This document shows, one piece after another, positions 1-8,193 of a DNA stretch of 64,000 bases. This DNA is from Ancylothrix sp036704045 (GTDB taxonomy: Bacteria > Cyanobacteriota > Cyanobacteriia > Cyanobacteriales > Oscillatoriaceae). A model generated the notes under the pieces. It worked only from the letters and a program-made list of their open reading frames with translations, made no database searches and was not told the origin of the DNA. How positions within the stretch are numbered: position 1 is the first letter of the stretch; every line of letters starts with the position of its first letter. The DNA lies in NCBI GenBank assembly GCA_036704045.1, contig DATNQM010000042.1, positions 1 through 64,000 of the forward strand, given 5' to 3'. The translations under genes were made by a program, and so were the position numbers.

Positions 1-2
1 CC

Positions 3-2003
3 CCACCCAATACCCCCATTCCCAGCGCTATGCCGGTGGGGCCAAGTGCTCAAATTCCCCCAGCCCCGACGACACCGACCAGCTTTCCCAGCAGTCCTAA
101 CGTCCTCGTTCCCCAACCAGAAATTACGATTAACGGTCAGCCGGCACCCCCAACAGCCAACCTTCCCAACATTCCCCCGGCAATTTCCGGGCCAAGCGCT
201 GCCCCTCCAGTCTTACCCCGCGCTGTCGCCCCGCCGGTTGGTGATATTGCCGCCGCCACCACAGACCCCTCGCCCTCAAGCGTAGACCTAGGAACCAACG
301 AACGTATCCCCCGTTTAGTGTTGCGGGATGCGCCGGTGCGGGATGTATTGGCCTTATTGGCAAGGGCTGCCGGTTTAAACATCGCCTTTACCAGCGACAG
401 CGCCACCCCCGGAGCCGCCCCCGCCGCCCCCGGAGCAGCAGGAACAGCCGGCCCCCTCGGCCCCACTATCTCCCTCGACATTGAAAACGAACGAGTCCAA
501 GACGTTTTTAACTACGTTTTGCGTCTCTCCGGCTTACAAGCCAACAAACTAGGGCGCACCATCTTTGTCGGAACCCGCTTACCCAACGAAGTCAACGACA
601 CCGTAGTTCGCACCTTCCGCCTCAACCAAGTCACAGCACGGCAAGCCTCCGGCTTTTTAGCCAGTATGGGAGCCGAAAGCGCCATCACCTCCACCCGTGA
701 AGTCACCCAGGTAACAGCCGTCCCCATCCAAGGCACCGACCAAGCCATTACCCGGACAAATACCACCGTCCAAACCACCATCGACACCCTGCGCTTTTCA
801 CCGCAAGATGGTCAACCGCTGCTGAGAGGCTTACAAGTGCTAGTCGATGAACGCCTCAACTCGGTAACACTGGTTGGCCCCCGTCGAATGGTCGAAATTG
901 CCTCAACGCAATTAGTACAACTTGACCTACGCCGCCGTCAGGTAGCCGTTAACGTCAAAATTATTGATGTCAACTTAGCTGCAAACGATAACTTTAATAG
1001 CAGTTTTTCCTTTGGCGTGGGCGATAGTTTCTTTGTCAACGACCAAGGCAGCGCTGTATTTAACTTTGGCGGAGCCAACCCCCCCTTGAGAAACCAAGTT
1101 GTCGGCACTCCCGCTAACCCAATTTTAAATAACCCCCCCTTGATCCGAAACCAAGTCGGCGGCGAAAACTTAGAAACTTTCTCACCGTTTTTCGACCAAG
1201 GTAGCACCACTAATATTCCCCTCACGGCTCCCGGCCCAGGCGGCGTATCCCTTAGCCCCATCGCCCCCATTGGCAGAGACCAAGATGATGTGGGCCTCCA
1301 AACTTATACCCCAGCAACGGGTACGACCCTCGGTACTGGTACTTTTAGTCTATTTCCCTTTATTCAATATCCCCGCCGGTTCTTGTCGTTATTGCAAGCC
1401 CAAGTTACCAGCGGCAATGCCAAAATCTTGACAGACCCAACCTTGGTAGTACAGGAAGGCGAAACCGCAACAGTCAACCTTACCCAAGACGTGATCGGCA
1501 ACATTCAAACTCAAACCACCGCTTCTAACCCGCCCCAAATTACGACCACTGCTCAAATTCAAAAGGCCGGTTTGATTTTGGGCATTAATATACAGCGCAT
1601 TGATGATAACGGCTTTATTACCCTCAACGTCACTCCCAAAGTGACGGCGGTGGCCGACACTCAAGATTTTTCCGGCACCACCATTGCTTTGCTAAGTGAA
1701 CGCTCTTTAAACTCAGGGTCAATTCGTTTGCGCGACGGTCAAACTTTAATTCTTTCTGGAATTATTCAAGAACAAGACCGCGTAACCTCTAGCAAAATCC
1801 CGCTTTTGGGCGATTTACCCATTATTGGGGCACTGTTCCGCAGCACCACCCGTAATAATACTCGCGCTGAAGTAATTGTGGTTCTAACGCCGCAAGTTAT
1901 GGATGACTCTGATCGTTCGCCTTTTGGCTATGGTTACACCCCAGGGCCCGATGTCCGCCCCCTCATCCAACGCCAGATGCTCCCTGGTGGCACACCTCAA
2001 TAG
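3..2003 (+). CDS. pilQ: Type IV pilus secretin PilQ (5' end outside window)
   Basis: Outer-membrane secretin through which type IV pili are extruded, needed for motility and DNA uptake. The frame is open to the window edge, so the N-terminal part, where cyanobacterial PilQ carries AMIN domains, is missing; the visible start at 30 is internal. A Pro/Ala-rich linker is followed by an STN-type domain (starting NERIPRLVLRDAPVRDVLAL), an N-domain (TFRLNQVTARQASGFL to LDLRRRQVAVNVKIIDV) and the secretin core, with the typical VPLLGDLPIIGALF-like segment (KIPLLGDLPIIGALFRS) and a terminal VIVVLTPQV strand. A Gly/Asn/Pro-rich insert lies between N-domain and core. The rest of the pilM-N-O operon presumably lies upstream. 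Confidence 0.93.
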   Translation, partial: PPNTPIPSAMPVGPSAQIPPAPTTPTSFPSSPNVLVPQPEITINGQPAPPTANLPNIPPAISGPSAAPPVLPRAVAPPVGDIAAATTDPSPSSVDLGTNERIPRLVLRDAPVRDVLALLARAAGLNIAFTSDSATPGAAPAAPGAAGTAGPLGPTISLDIENERVQDVFNYVLRLSGLQANKLGRTIFVGTRLPNEVNDTVVRTFRLNQVTARQASGFLASMGAESAITSTREVTQVTAVPIQGTDQAITRTNTTVQTTIDTLRFSPQDGQPLLRGLQVLVDERLNSVTLVGPRRMVEIASTQLVQLDLRRRQVAVNVKIIDVNLAANDNFNSSFSFGVGDSFFVNDQGSAVFNFGGANPPLRNQVVGTPANPILNNPPLIRNQVGGENLETFSPFFDQGSTTNIPLTAPGPGGVSLSPIAPIGRDQDDVGLQTYTPATGTTLGTGTFSLFPFIQYPRRFLSLLQAQVTSGNAKILTDPTLVVQEGETATVNLTQDVIGNIQTQTTASNPPQITTTAQIQKAGLILGINIQRIDDNGFITLNVTPKVTAVADTQDFSGTTIALLSERSLNSGSIRLRDGQTLILSGIIQEQDRVTSSKIPLLGDLPIIGALFRSTTRNNTRAEVIVVLTPQVMDDSDRSPFGYGYTPGPDVRPLIQRQMLPGGTPQ

Positions 2004-2015
2004 TTGTCCTTTCTA

Positions 2016-2078
2016 CAAGAGTTCTTTGTCCTTTGTCAGGTTTAATTTTTACCAGTGACAAATGATAAAGAACTCTTG
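2016..2078. terminator. Inverted repeat after pilQ, terminator-like
   Basis: Two 23-base arms (2016-2038 and 2056-2078) are complementary apart from two positions and leave a 17-base loop. The arms contain heptamer-like TGACAAA words and an AAGAACTCTTGAC core that recurs at other gene ends in the window. There is no strong T-run directly after the stem, so it may be a dispersed repeat as well as a terminator. Confidence 0.6.
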
Positions 2079-2632
2079 ACTATTGACAAAATGCAATTTT
2101 TATGAATAGGCTGTGTTTCGATGGCGACAGGGGGTTTTTAGGCGAATTAAAGGGCCAAAAAAAGGCCAAACAACGAAAAAAAACGAAAATCAACATAAAT
2201 TAAGCGTTTCAGGCTTCCATATCCGCGTTCTGCGTGTCAGAATATTGCAGTGAAAAGTAAGTGTCTGCGGGATTTTCAGCCCAATATTCTGAACCCGACT
2301 AGACTTAATGCGTGAATTTCACCGTCAAAGATACCGAGTGACGTTTAAAAAATTCCTTACACAACAGTCTGGAATCCCGCCCTTACGCTGTGGAAAACTC
2401 GATTCCACCGGCCCCGCAGACGGAAAACTCCCTCGGTTCAAGCTCTAGCAATAGAACGGTGAAAGGAAACTCAACGGCCTCGTTGATTGTGCGGCGAAAC
2501 GCAATAGGGACACTCCCGAAGTGCTGTTTGACGCAACAGCCAGCATTCCACAAGAGGCAATTCAATGGTTTTGTTAGTTCCTGGCCTTTGGCAATAAAAA
2601 CTAGCAATCGACTTTTACAAAATAGGAAAGCG
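2079..2632 (+). other. Long leader upstream of hup with hairpins; no convincing gene
   Basis: This 550-base stretch has no recognisable protein. Near 2237-2292 there is an 11-bp perfect stem (TCAGAATATTG with CAATATTCTGA), then a short GTGAATTTCAC hairpin near 2312 and a GGAATC/GATTCC stem (2371-2376 with 2401-2406). The part from about 2370 to 2560 is more GC-rich than normal spacers here. The HU reading frame stays open upstream to 2390, but those 81 extra codons are low-complexity Ser/Thr/Asn and do not fit HU. I read the region as a structured 5' leader or a small RNA gene; I could not match it to a known RNA family. Confidence 0.4.
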
Positions 2633-2911
2633 ATGAATAAAGGTGAATTAGTAGATGTCGTGGCTGATAAAGCCAGTGTTACGAAAAAACAAGCCGATGC
2701 CGTGATCACAGCCGCTTTAGAAGCGATTATGGAAGCGGTTGCTGATGACCAAAAGGTGACATTAGTGGGTTTTGGCTCCTTTGAAGCCCGCGAACGCAAA
2801 GCGCGTGAAGGTCGTAACCCCAAAACCGGCGACAAAATGGAAATTCCGGCTACCAAAGTACCGGCCTTTAGTGCTGGTAAATTGTTCAAGGAAAAAGTTG
2901 CTCCCGAATAG
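2633..2911 (+). CDS. hup: DNA-binding protein HU
   Basis: Histone-like nucleoid protein that binds and bends DNA as a dimer. The 92 residues from ATG 2633 are the usual HU length, and AGGAAAG sits just upstream, so I prefer this start to the longer open frame from 2390. Visible family marks are MNKGELVDVVA at the N-terminus, the core VTLVGFGSFEARERKAREGR, and the arm GRNPKTGDKMEIPATKVPAF, followed by FSAGKLFKEKV. It ends 15 bases before the next gene and may be co-transcribed with it. Confidence 0.96.
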   Translation: MNKGELVDVVADKASVTKKQADAVITAALEAIMEAVADDQKVTLVGFGSFEARERKAREGRNPKTGDKMEIPATKVPAFSAGKLFKEKVAPE

Positions 2912-2926
2912 GCTGCTGATAAATCC

Positions 2927-4060
2927 TTGACTCGACCAAATCACGGGGGAAATTTAGTTTGGGCAGCCGCACTTGCCGGTTGTCCACCCTCTTTAATTAT
3001 TGATTTTTCTGCCAGTATTAGCCCCCTTGGGCCTCCCTCAAGTGCTCTGAGTGCTCTTGAAGCCAAATTGTGCGAGATCAATGCCTATCCTGACCCAAAT
3101 TATCAGGAACTCCGCAACAGCATTGCACAATTCCACAATCTAAGCAGTGATTGGATTTTGCCTGGTAATGGTTCTGCTGAGTTATTAACTTTGGCCGGCT
3201 GGGATTTTTCGGAACTGGCAGAAACTTTTTTGATTACTCCGGCTTTTGGTGATTACCGACGTACCCTCAATGCTTTTGGGGCTGTTGTGGTTGAGTGGCC
3301 TTTGGCTGCTAGTGGTGCTTTATCGCTATCTTGTAGTGACCTAAATTCTGCTACTCAACCCGCCTACGTCAATTTATCTAATGTTTTGCCGGTGTCCTTT
3401 GAAAACCTTAAATTAAAAGACACCGGTTTATTATTAAATAATCCTCACAACCCTACCGGTTTACTATTTGAAAAAAAATCTATCATGCCCTACTTAGATA
3501 AATTTTCTTTGGTAGTGGTAGACGAGGCTTTTATGGATTTTTTGCCGCCCGATGAACAACACCGGCAAAGTTTGGTGGATGAAGTGAAAAATTATCCAAA
3601 TTTGGTGATTTTACGAAGTCTGACCAAGTTTTATAGTCTGGCGGGGTTGCGGTTGGGTTATGCGATTTCTCACCCAGATCGTTTGCGAGTTTGGCAATCT
3701 CGGCGTGATCCTTGGCCGGTAAGTGTTTTAGCTGCTGCTGCTGGAATATCAGCCCTTAAAGATATTGATTTTCAGCAAAAAACCTATGCTTGGTTATCAC
3801 CGGCCCGCCGTGCTTTATTTGAAGGTTTTGCCCAAATACCGGGGTTATTTCCTCTGGCCGGTTGTGCTAATTTTTTATTAGTCAAAAGTAATCAGTCGGT
3901 TTGTTTACTGCAAGAAATGCTCCTCAAACATCATCAAATTTTTATCCGAGACTGTAACAGCTTTCCTGAACTGGGAGATAATTACTTTCGGGTTTCTGTT
4001 CGTACCCCCGAACAAAATCAGCGCTTACTAAAAGCTCTCAAAGAAATTATCATAGGATAA
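2927..4060 (+). CDS. cobD: CobD-like L-threonine-O-3-phosphate decarboxylase / class I-II aminotransferase
   Basis: PLP enzyme of the HisC/CobD branch. CobD makes (R)-1-amino-2-propanol phosphate for the cobamide nucleotide loop. The HGGNL near the start, IDFSASISPLGPP and NPHNPTG are typical of CobD; VVDEAFMDF holds the PLP-contacting Asp and SLTKFYSLAGLRLGYA the Schiff-base Lys. The start is TTG at 2927, only 15 bases after hup, and gives the expected N-terminus TRPNHGGNL. Length 377 aa is slightly above the usual 350-365. Histidinol-phosphate aminotransferase is the main alternative, but the N-terminal HGGN signature favours CobD. Other B12-type genes in the window (8194, 43402) agree. Confidence 0.82.
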   Translation: MTRPNHGGNLVWAAALAGCPPSLIIDFSASISPLGPPSSALSALEAKLCEINAYPDPNYQELRNSIAQFHNLSSDWILPGNGSAELLTLAGWDFSELAETFLITPAFGDYRRTLNAFGAVVVEWPLAASGALSLSCSDLNSATQPAYVNLSNVLPVSFENLKLKDTGLLLNNPHNPTGLLFEKKSIMPYLDKFSLVVVDEAFMDFLPPDEQHRQSLVDEVKNYPNLVILRSLTKFYSLAGLRLGYAISHPDRLRVWQSRRDPWPVSVLAAAAGISALKDIDFQQKTYAWLSPARRALFEGFAQIPGLFPLAGCANFLLVKSNQSVCLLQEMLLKHHQIFIRDCNSFPELGDNYFRVSVRTPEQNQRLLKALKEIIIG

Positions 4061-4214
4061 AATTCGATTTCTAAAAAATTACCCTTACCCAATAAACAAG
4101 CAAAATTATAATCTATGGAAAAATCCAAAAAACAAACTCTATAAATAGAACTTGCCAAAAATCCTTATAAAAACAACTAATGACCATTGAGCATAAACAA
4201 ACAACTTTTAACAA

Positions 4215-5663
4215 ATGCCTGTAGATTATGATTTGGTAATTGTTGGCGCTTCATCAGCAGGTTTGTATGCTGCTGAACTTGCTGCATCTCTAAAAGCTCG
4301 TGTTGCTTTGGTGCTCCCAAAATCTGATAGAAACTTAGATTTATCTATTAAAGCTTTCAGCCATATTAGTAAAGTTACAAAACACATTGCTTCAGCCCAT
4401 CAATTCGGGATTTATTGCCATAAACCAGAAGAAAATAAGAACTTAGAAAATAGTATTTATTGCGAAAAGCAAGAAACAAATCAATGGATAAAAGGTGTAG
4501 TTTCTAACTTAGAAGAATATAAATCACCGGCTTTTTTAGCTGCTTTGGGCGTTGATGTAATTCTTGGAGACGGGCAATTTCATCCTAAACCTCGGCTTTG
4601 TTTTGAAGTTAATAACCGTCGGCTTTCTTCGCGGCGCTATTTGTTAACACCGGCCACTAAATCAAGAACAATAAACAACATTGAAGGTTTAGAAACCACA
4701 GGTTATTTTACCCCCGATACAATTTGGCAAATTAAACCTCCAAAAAGCTTAATTATTATTGGCGGTGAACCCAATGGCATTAAAATAGCACAAACTTTTG
4801 CTAGGTTAGGATCGGCGGTAACGCTGGTGGTAAAAAGTCCGCATATTTTACCAAAAGAAGATGCAGAAGCAGCCTTATTAGTGCAAGGTCAATTAGAAGC
4901 AGAAGGCGTGCGAGTTTTAACAAAAACAGAAGTTATTCAAATCAGAAAAATTGAAGGTAAAAAATGGATTCAGGCCGGAAATTTAGCAATAGAAAGTGAC
5001 GAAATTTTACTAGCTATTGGTCGGGTTGCTGATGTAGAATCCTTAAATTTAGAATCAGTCGGCATAAAATTGCACAACCACATTTTGGTTAATGAAAAAT
5101 TACAAACCCTGAACTCTAGTATTTATGCTTGTGGGGAAGGGGCGAGTCCCTATGGATTAGAATTTGCGGGAAATTATCAAGCAGAAATAGCGGTTAAAAA
5201 CGCTCTATTATTGCCCATATTTAAAATAAATAATGGGGGAATTCCTTGGGGAATGCAAATTGATCCTGAATTAGGAAGCGTAGGGTTAACAGAAGCAGAA
5301 GCAATCAAACAATATGGTAAAAATGTATTAGTTTTGCGGCAATATTTTAAGAGTTTTACTGGGGCGGTAATTTCTGGGGAAACAACAGGATTTTGTAAAA
5401 TTTTAGTGCGTCGTAATGGCGAAATTGTAGGGGCTGTAGTGGTGGGACAAAATGCGCTGGAATTGATTTATACACTGGCGTTGGCAATACGAAAAAAAGT
5501 GAAAGTGCCTCATTTGGCAGAATTAGGGGGAATTTCACCGGCTTTCTCAGAAACTATTAGTAATACTGCCGCCGAGTGGGGCCGGTTGCGTTTGGCAAAA
5601 AACACAGCTTTACAAGATTTTTTGGAAGGGTGGTTTAATTGGCGGCGTTCGCAATCTAAATAA
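4215..5663 (+). CDS. FAD/NAD(P)-dependent oxidoreductase of the dihydrolipoamide dehydrogenase/mercuric reductase family, lacking redox cysteines
   Basis: Two-dinucleotide-binding flavoprotein. The FAD fold is DYDLVIVGASSAGLYAAE (residues 4-21), the NAD(P) fold SLIIIGGEPNGIKIAQTFA, and IYACGEGAS matches the second FAD motif. The C-terminal dimerisation domain is present (GSVGLTEAEAIKQYG onward). The region where the family has GxCxxxxC (about residues 37-55) reads SDRNLDLSIKAFSHISK with no Cys, and the terminal HPT motif is missing as well. It therefore cannot do disulfide chemistry as lipoamide dehydrogenase does; it may be a diaphorase or quinone-type reductase. Both Rossmann motifs are themselves modified (GxSxAG, GGEPNG). 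Substrate unknown. Confidence 0.75.
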   Translation: MPVDYDLVIVGASSAGLYAAELAASLKARVALVLPKSDRNLDLSIKAFSHISKVTKHIASAHQFGIYCHKPEENKNLENSIYCEKQETNQWIKGVVSNLEEYKSPAFLAALGVDVILGDGQFHPKPRLCFEVNNRRLSSRRYLLTPATKSRTINNIEGLETTGYFTPDTIWQIKPPKSLIIIGGEPNGIKIAQTFARLGSAVTLVVKSPHILPKEDAEAALLVQGQLEAEGVRVLTKTEVIQIRKIEGKKWIQAGNLAIESDEILLAIGRVADVESLNLESVGIKLHNHILVNEKLQTLNSSIYACGEGASPYGLEFAGNYQAEIAVKNALLLPIFKINNGGIPWGMQIDPELGSVGLTEAEAIKQYGKNVLVLRQYFKSFTGAVISGETTGFCKILVRRNGEIVGAVVVGQNALELIYTLALAIRKKVKVPHLAELGGISPAFSETISNTAAEWGRLRLAKNTALQDFLEGWFNWRRSQSK

Positions 5664-5742
5664 AACGTTTCATTTTATGAGAAAATAGAATGTCTGCCTA
5701 AAAATAGGTGAGCATTGAGTTTGGTATTAATGGCGTTTAAAG

Positions 5743-7263
5743 ATGGATAGATTTAGAGTCGAAGTTATTGCGAAAACCCCCAATCCGCAACAGGTTATTT
5801 ATGCAGCAATGCACCAAGACTACAGCGAGAATTTTGTAGTGGATGAGCGGGAAAGTTGGCCGGCTGAGGAGAAATGTGGGGAGATTATTGTTAAGAGATT
5901 ATTGGCCGGTAATCGCGGGCACTTTGGATGTATTGAGCACCCACAAATTACCTTTAACTGCGGGTTTTTTCCCCATAGTGTAATGCAGCAAGCGCGTACT
6001 CATCGGGTAGGAATTACTTTTGATGTTCAGTGCCTAGCATCAGATAGCGTTATTACATTTGTAGACATTAACGGATCAAGTAGCAAAAAATTAAAAAAGA
6101 CAATTGGCGAACTTTACGATCTATGGCACAACGGCGAAAAAGAAGTTCGAGAACGAAAAATTAAAGGCAGGAATAATGAACCGGCAGGGCTTTATCGACG
6201 GGATTGCAAAAAGCGAATTAAAAAAATGCGAGTTCGCTGTTTAAATGAAGAAAACAATATTTTCACCTACAACCACATTGAAGACGTTGTTTTCAGTGGA
6301 TTAAACCCCATCTATAAAGTTACTCTTGCTGACGGAAAAGAATTAAAATGCACTCAAAACCATAAGATTTTAACTCCCTATGGTTGGAGAATCTTAGCTC
6401 AACTTGGAGTAGGTTATAAGGTGCTAATCAATGGCAAACCACTACAAGATGCAGACAAAACGTATCAAAGCAAGGAATGGTTAGAAGCTCAGTTTTCTCA
6501 AGGGTTAACACCTAAAGAAGTTGCCTGTCTCGTCGGCTGCTCAACAGAAGCGGTAAAAAAATGGGCTTACCATCACAAATTAACCTGGGAGAAGAAACAA
6601 TTATTAGAGGTTTCTAAACACCCAGAACTAGCTTTTGATGAAGATAACTTAAAAATTCTTTGCTCATCTTGCCATTCAAGACACCACAAACTACATCAAA
6701 AAAATCCGTTATGCGCTCATCCTGTTGAGATTGTTGCGATTGAATATATCGGGATAGAACCAACCTACGATTTGGTAATGGCAGATCCACATCATAATTT
6801 TGTGGCAAACGGAATTGTGGTTCACAATTCTTCCCGCTACACCGGCAAACGCATAATAGAAGCAGCATTAGGGCAAAAAGACATTGAGGAGGTGTTTTAT
6901 TTAAGGCCGGTGGGACATTACAGTGATCGCCAAGGTAATAAATACTATTATTCCCCAGAGCAACGTCAACGCGATTTAGAGTGGTGTTTAGAAGCTGCAA
7001 AACGCTATCAAGCCGATATTGAGGCGGGGATGTCGGAAGAACACGCGAGGGGTACGCTTCCTTTTGATTACCGGCAGCATTTTGTGGTCAGTTTTAATAT
7101 GCGTTCATTTCTGCATTTCTGTGATTTAAGGAATAAAAAAGACGCACAGTTAGAAATTCAAAAATTGTGTGATTTGATGTGGCCTCATTTTAAAGAATGG
7201 ACGCCGGCAATTGCTCAGTGGTACGAAGAAAACCGGCTCGGAAAAGCAAGATTAGCGCCGTAA
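5743..7263 (+). CDS. thyX: Flavin-dependent thymidylate synthase ThyX, interrupted by an intein
   Basis: ThyX makes dTMP from dUMP using methylene-tetrahydrofolate, NADPH and FAD. The N-extein (residues 1-96) ends RTHRVGITFDVQ and the C-extein (from residue 363) begins SSRYTGKRIIEAAL; joined they restore the ThyX signature RxHRxxxxxxxQSxRY. Later motifs HFVVSFNMRSFLHF and DAQLEIQKL are typical ThyX. Without the intein the protein is 240 residues, a normal length. The insertion sits inside the catalytic signature, where dUMP and FAD bind, so enzyme activity must depend on splicing. dcd, 270 bases downstream on the other strand, also feeds dTMP synthesis. Confidence 0.94.
   Translation: MDRFRVEVIAKTPNPQQVIYAAMHQDYSENFVVDERESWPAEEKCGEIIVKRLLAGNRGHFGCIEHPQITFNCGFFPHSVMQQARTHRVGITFDVQCLASDSVITFVDINGSSSKKLKKTIGELYDLWHNGEKEVRERKIKGRNNEPAGLYRRDCKKRIKKMRVRCLNEENNIFTYNHIEDVVFSGLNPIYKVTLADGKELKCTQNHKILTPYGWRILAQLGVGYKVLINGKPLQDADKTYQSKEWLEAQFSQGLTPKEVACLVGCSTEAVKKWAYHHKLTWEKKQLLEVSKHPELAFDEDNLKILCSSCHSRHHKLHQKNPLCAHPVEIVAIEYIGIEPTYDLVMADPHHNFVANGIVVHNSSRYTGKRIIEAALGQKDIEEVFYLRPVGHYSDRQGNKYYYSPEQRQRDLEWCLEAAKRYQADIEAGMSEEHARGTLPFDYRQHFVVSFNMRSFLHFCDLRNKKDAQLEIQKLCDLMWPHFKEWTPAIAQWYEENRLGKARLAP
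6031..6828 (+). other. ThyX intein, 266 residues, with an HTH-like segment and partial HNH nuclease
   Basis: Splicing motifs are complete: Cys1 with CLASDSVITF (block A), KCTQNHKIL with the TxxH motif (block B), YDLVMADPHHNFVANG (block F) and the C-terminal VVHN followed by Ser as the +1 nucleophile. In the middle are a helix-turn-helix-like stretch (LTPKEVACLVGCSTEAVKKW) and the end of an HNH endonuclease (DEDNLKILCSSCHSRHH). The first half of an HNH fold, with the first zinc Cys pair and the catalytic His-His, is not visible: the sequence passes from KLTWEKKQLLEVSKHPE straight to the CxxCH half. I infer a splicing-competent intein with a decayed homing nuclease. Confidence 0.9.
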
Positions 7264-7292
7264 ACTTAGATGAAATAAGGCACTAAGTTCTC

Positions 7293-7326
7293 AAAACCCG
7301 GTGAGAGTCAAAGTTACCGGGTTTTT
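7293..7326 (+). terminator. Rho-independent terminator after thyX
   Basis: A 10-bp stem (AAAACCCGGT, 7293-7302, with ACCGGGTTTT, 7316-7325) with a 13-base loop and T-rich end lies 30 bases after the thyX stop. Confidence 0.8.
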
Positions 7327-7403
7327 AAATTTCTCCTAGATTCCCAATCAGAAATGATACCAAATTTGCTTTTGACAGGGGACTTTTTATTTTTTGGCTG
7401 GGG

Positions 7404-7460
7404 GGGGCGGGTTTATAAAGGTTATTGATGAGAAGTGTATATTAGGGAAGAACCCGCCCC
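7404..7460. repeat. Intergenic inverted repeat (GGGGCGGGTT/AACCCGCCCC)
   Basis: Perfect 10-base arms at 7404-7413 and 7451-7460 flank a 37-base AT-rich loop. GC-rich arms in an AT-rich spacer are typical of small dispersed palindromic elements in filamentous cyanobacteria. It lies between the converging thyX and dcd genes. Confidence 0.55.
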
Positions 7461-7506
7461 TACAAGGCTTTTGAAAATAAACAGCCTATGACAACCGGGT
7501 TTGGTA

Positions 7507-7534
7507 TGACAAAGGACAAATGACAAATGACAAT
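7507..7534. repeat. Tandem heptamer TGACAAA, four units
   Basis: Four consecutive heptamers read TGACAAA, GGACAAA, TGACAAA, TGACAAT, directly at the 3' end of dcd. This matches the short tandemly repeated repetitive (STRR) type known from filamentous cyanobacteria. The same words occur inside the inverted repeat after pilQ and near 60128. Confidence 0.7.
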
Positions 7535-7536
7535 TC

Positions 7537-8118
7537 TTAAACTCGTGGAAGCGTCACAACTTCACTTTGATCTTGATATTTTCCGCTGCGAGTTTCATAA
7601 CTTGTCTGACAAGGTTCTCCCTCAAAAAACAACAATTGCACAACACCTTCATTAGCATAAATTCGACAATCTGCACTCGAAGAATTAGAAAACTCAAGAG
7701 TTAAATGTCCGCGCCATGCAGCCTCACCAGGAGTTAAATTTGCAATCAAACCGCAACGGGCGTAGGTACTTTTCCCGATACAAATTACCGTAATATTATC
7801 AGGAATTTCGAGACGTTCTAAAGCAACACCTAAACCATAAGAATGAGCCGGTAAAACAAAATAACTGCCATTAGAATCCTGATAAAGTTTTGTTGGTTCT
7901 AAATTGTCAGAATTAAAGTTTTTCGGGTCAACAACAGTACCCGGAATATGGCGAAAAATGCGAAATTCCGCAGGCGATAAGCGGATATCATAGCCAAAAC
8001 TGCTAAGACCGTAGGAAATCACCGGCAGCCCGTCAACCTTACGAACTAAGCGGGGCTCAAAAGGTTTAATCATACCTTTTTGAGCCTGTTGATTAATCCA
8101 GATATCGTTTTTGATCAC
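7537..8118 (-). CDS. dcd: dCTP deaminase
   Basis: Deaminates dCTP to dUTP, supplying dUMP for thymidylate synthesis. The GTG at 8118 gives MIKNDIWI, the usual N-terminus, and a 193-residue protein, the same length as E. coli Dcd; the longer frame from TTG at 8142 adds eight unconserved residues. Motifs present are SYGLSSFGYDIRL, GKSTYARCGL (with the SxxAR-type substrate contact) and TPGEAAWRGHLTLE, where the catalytic Glu lies in the last strand of such enzymes. It converges with thyX, functionally the next step once dUTPase acts. Confidence 0.93.
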   Translation of the reverse strand: MIKNDIWINQQAQKGMIKPFEPRLVRKVDGLPVISYGLSSFGYDIRLSPAEFRIFRHIPGTVVDPKNFNSDNLEPTKLYQDSNGSYFVLPAHSYGLGVALERLEIPDNITVICIGKSTYARCGLIANLTPGEAAWRGHLTLEFSNSSSADCRIYANEGVVQLLFFEGEPCQTSYETRSGKYQDQSEVVTLPRV

Positions 8119-8193
8119 AGCTACACCAGTAAATAAAACCAACTTACTAGCATACCGAAAAGCAGGAGCTTTAGGTGATAAATTACGACGTTT

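Noticed and set aside
2390..2632. 81-codon N-terminal extension of HU
   Set aside because: Low-complexity Ser/Thr/Asn sequence, no HU has it, and a ribosome site precedes ATG 2633.
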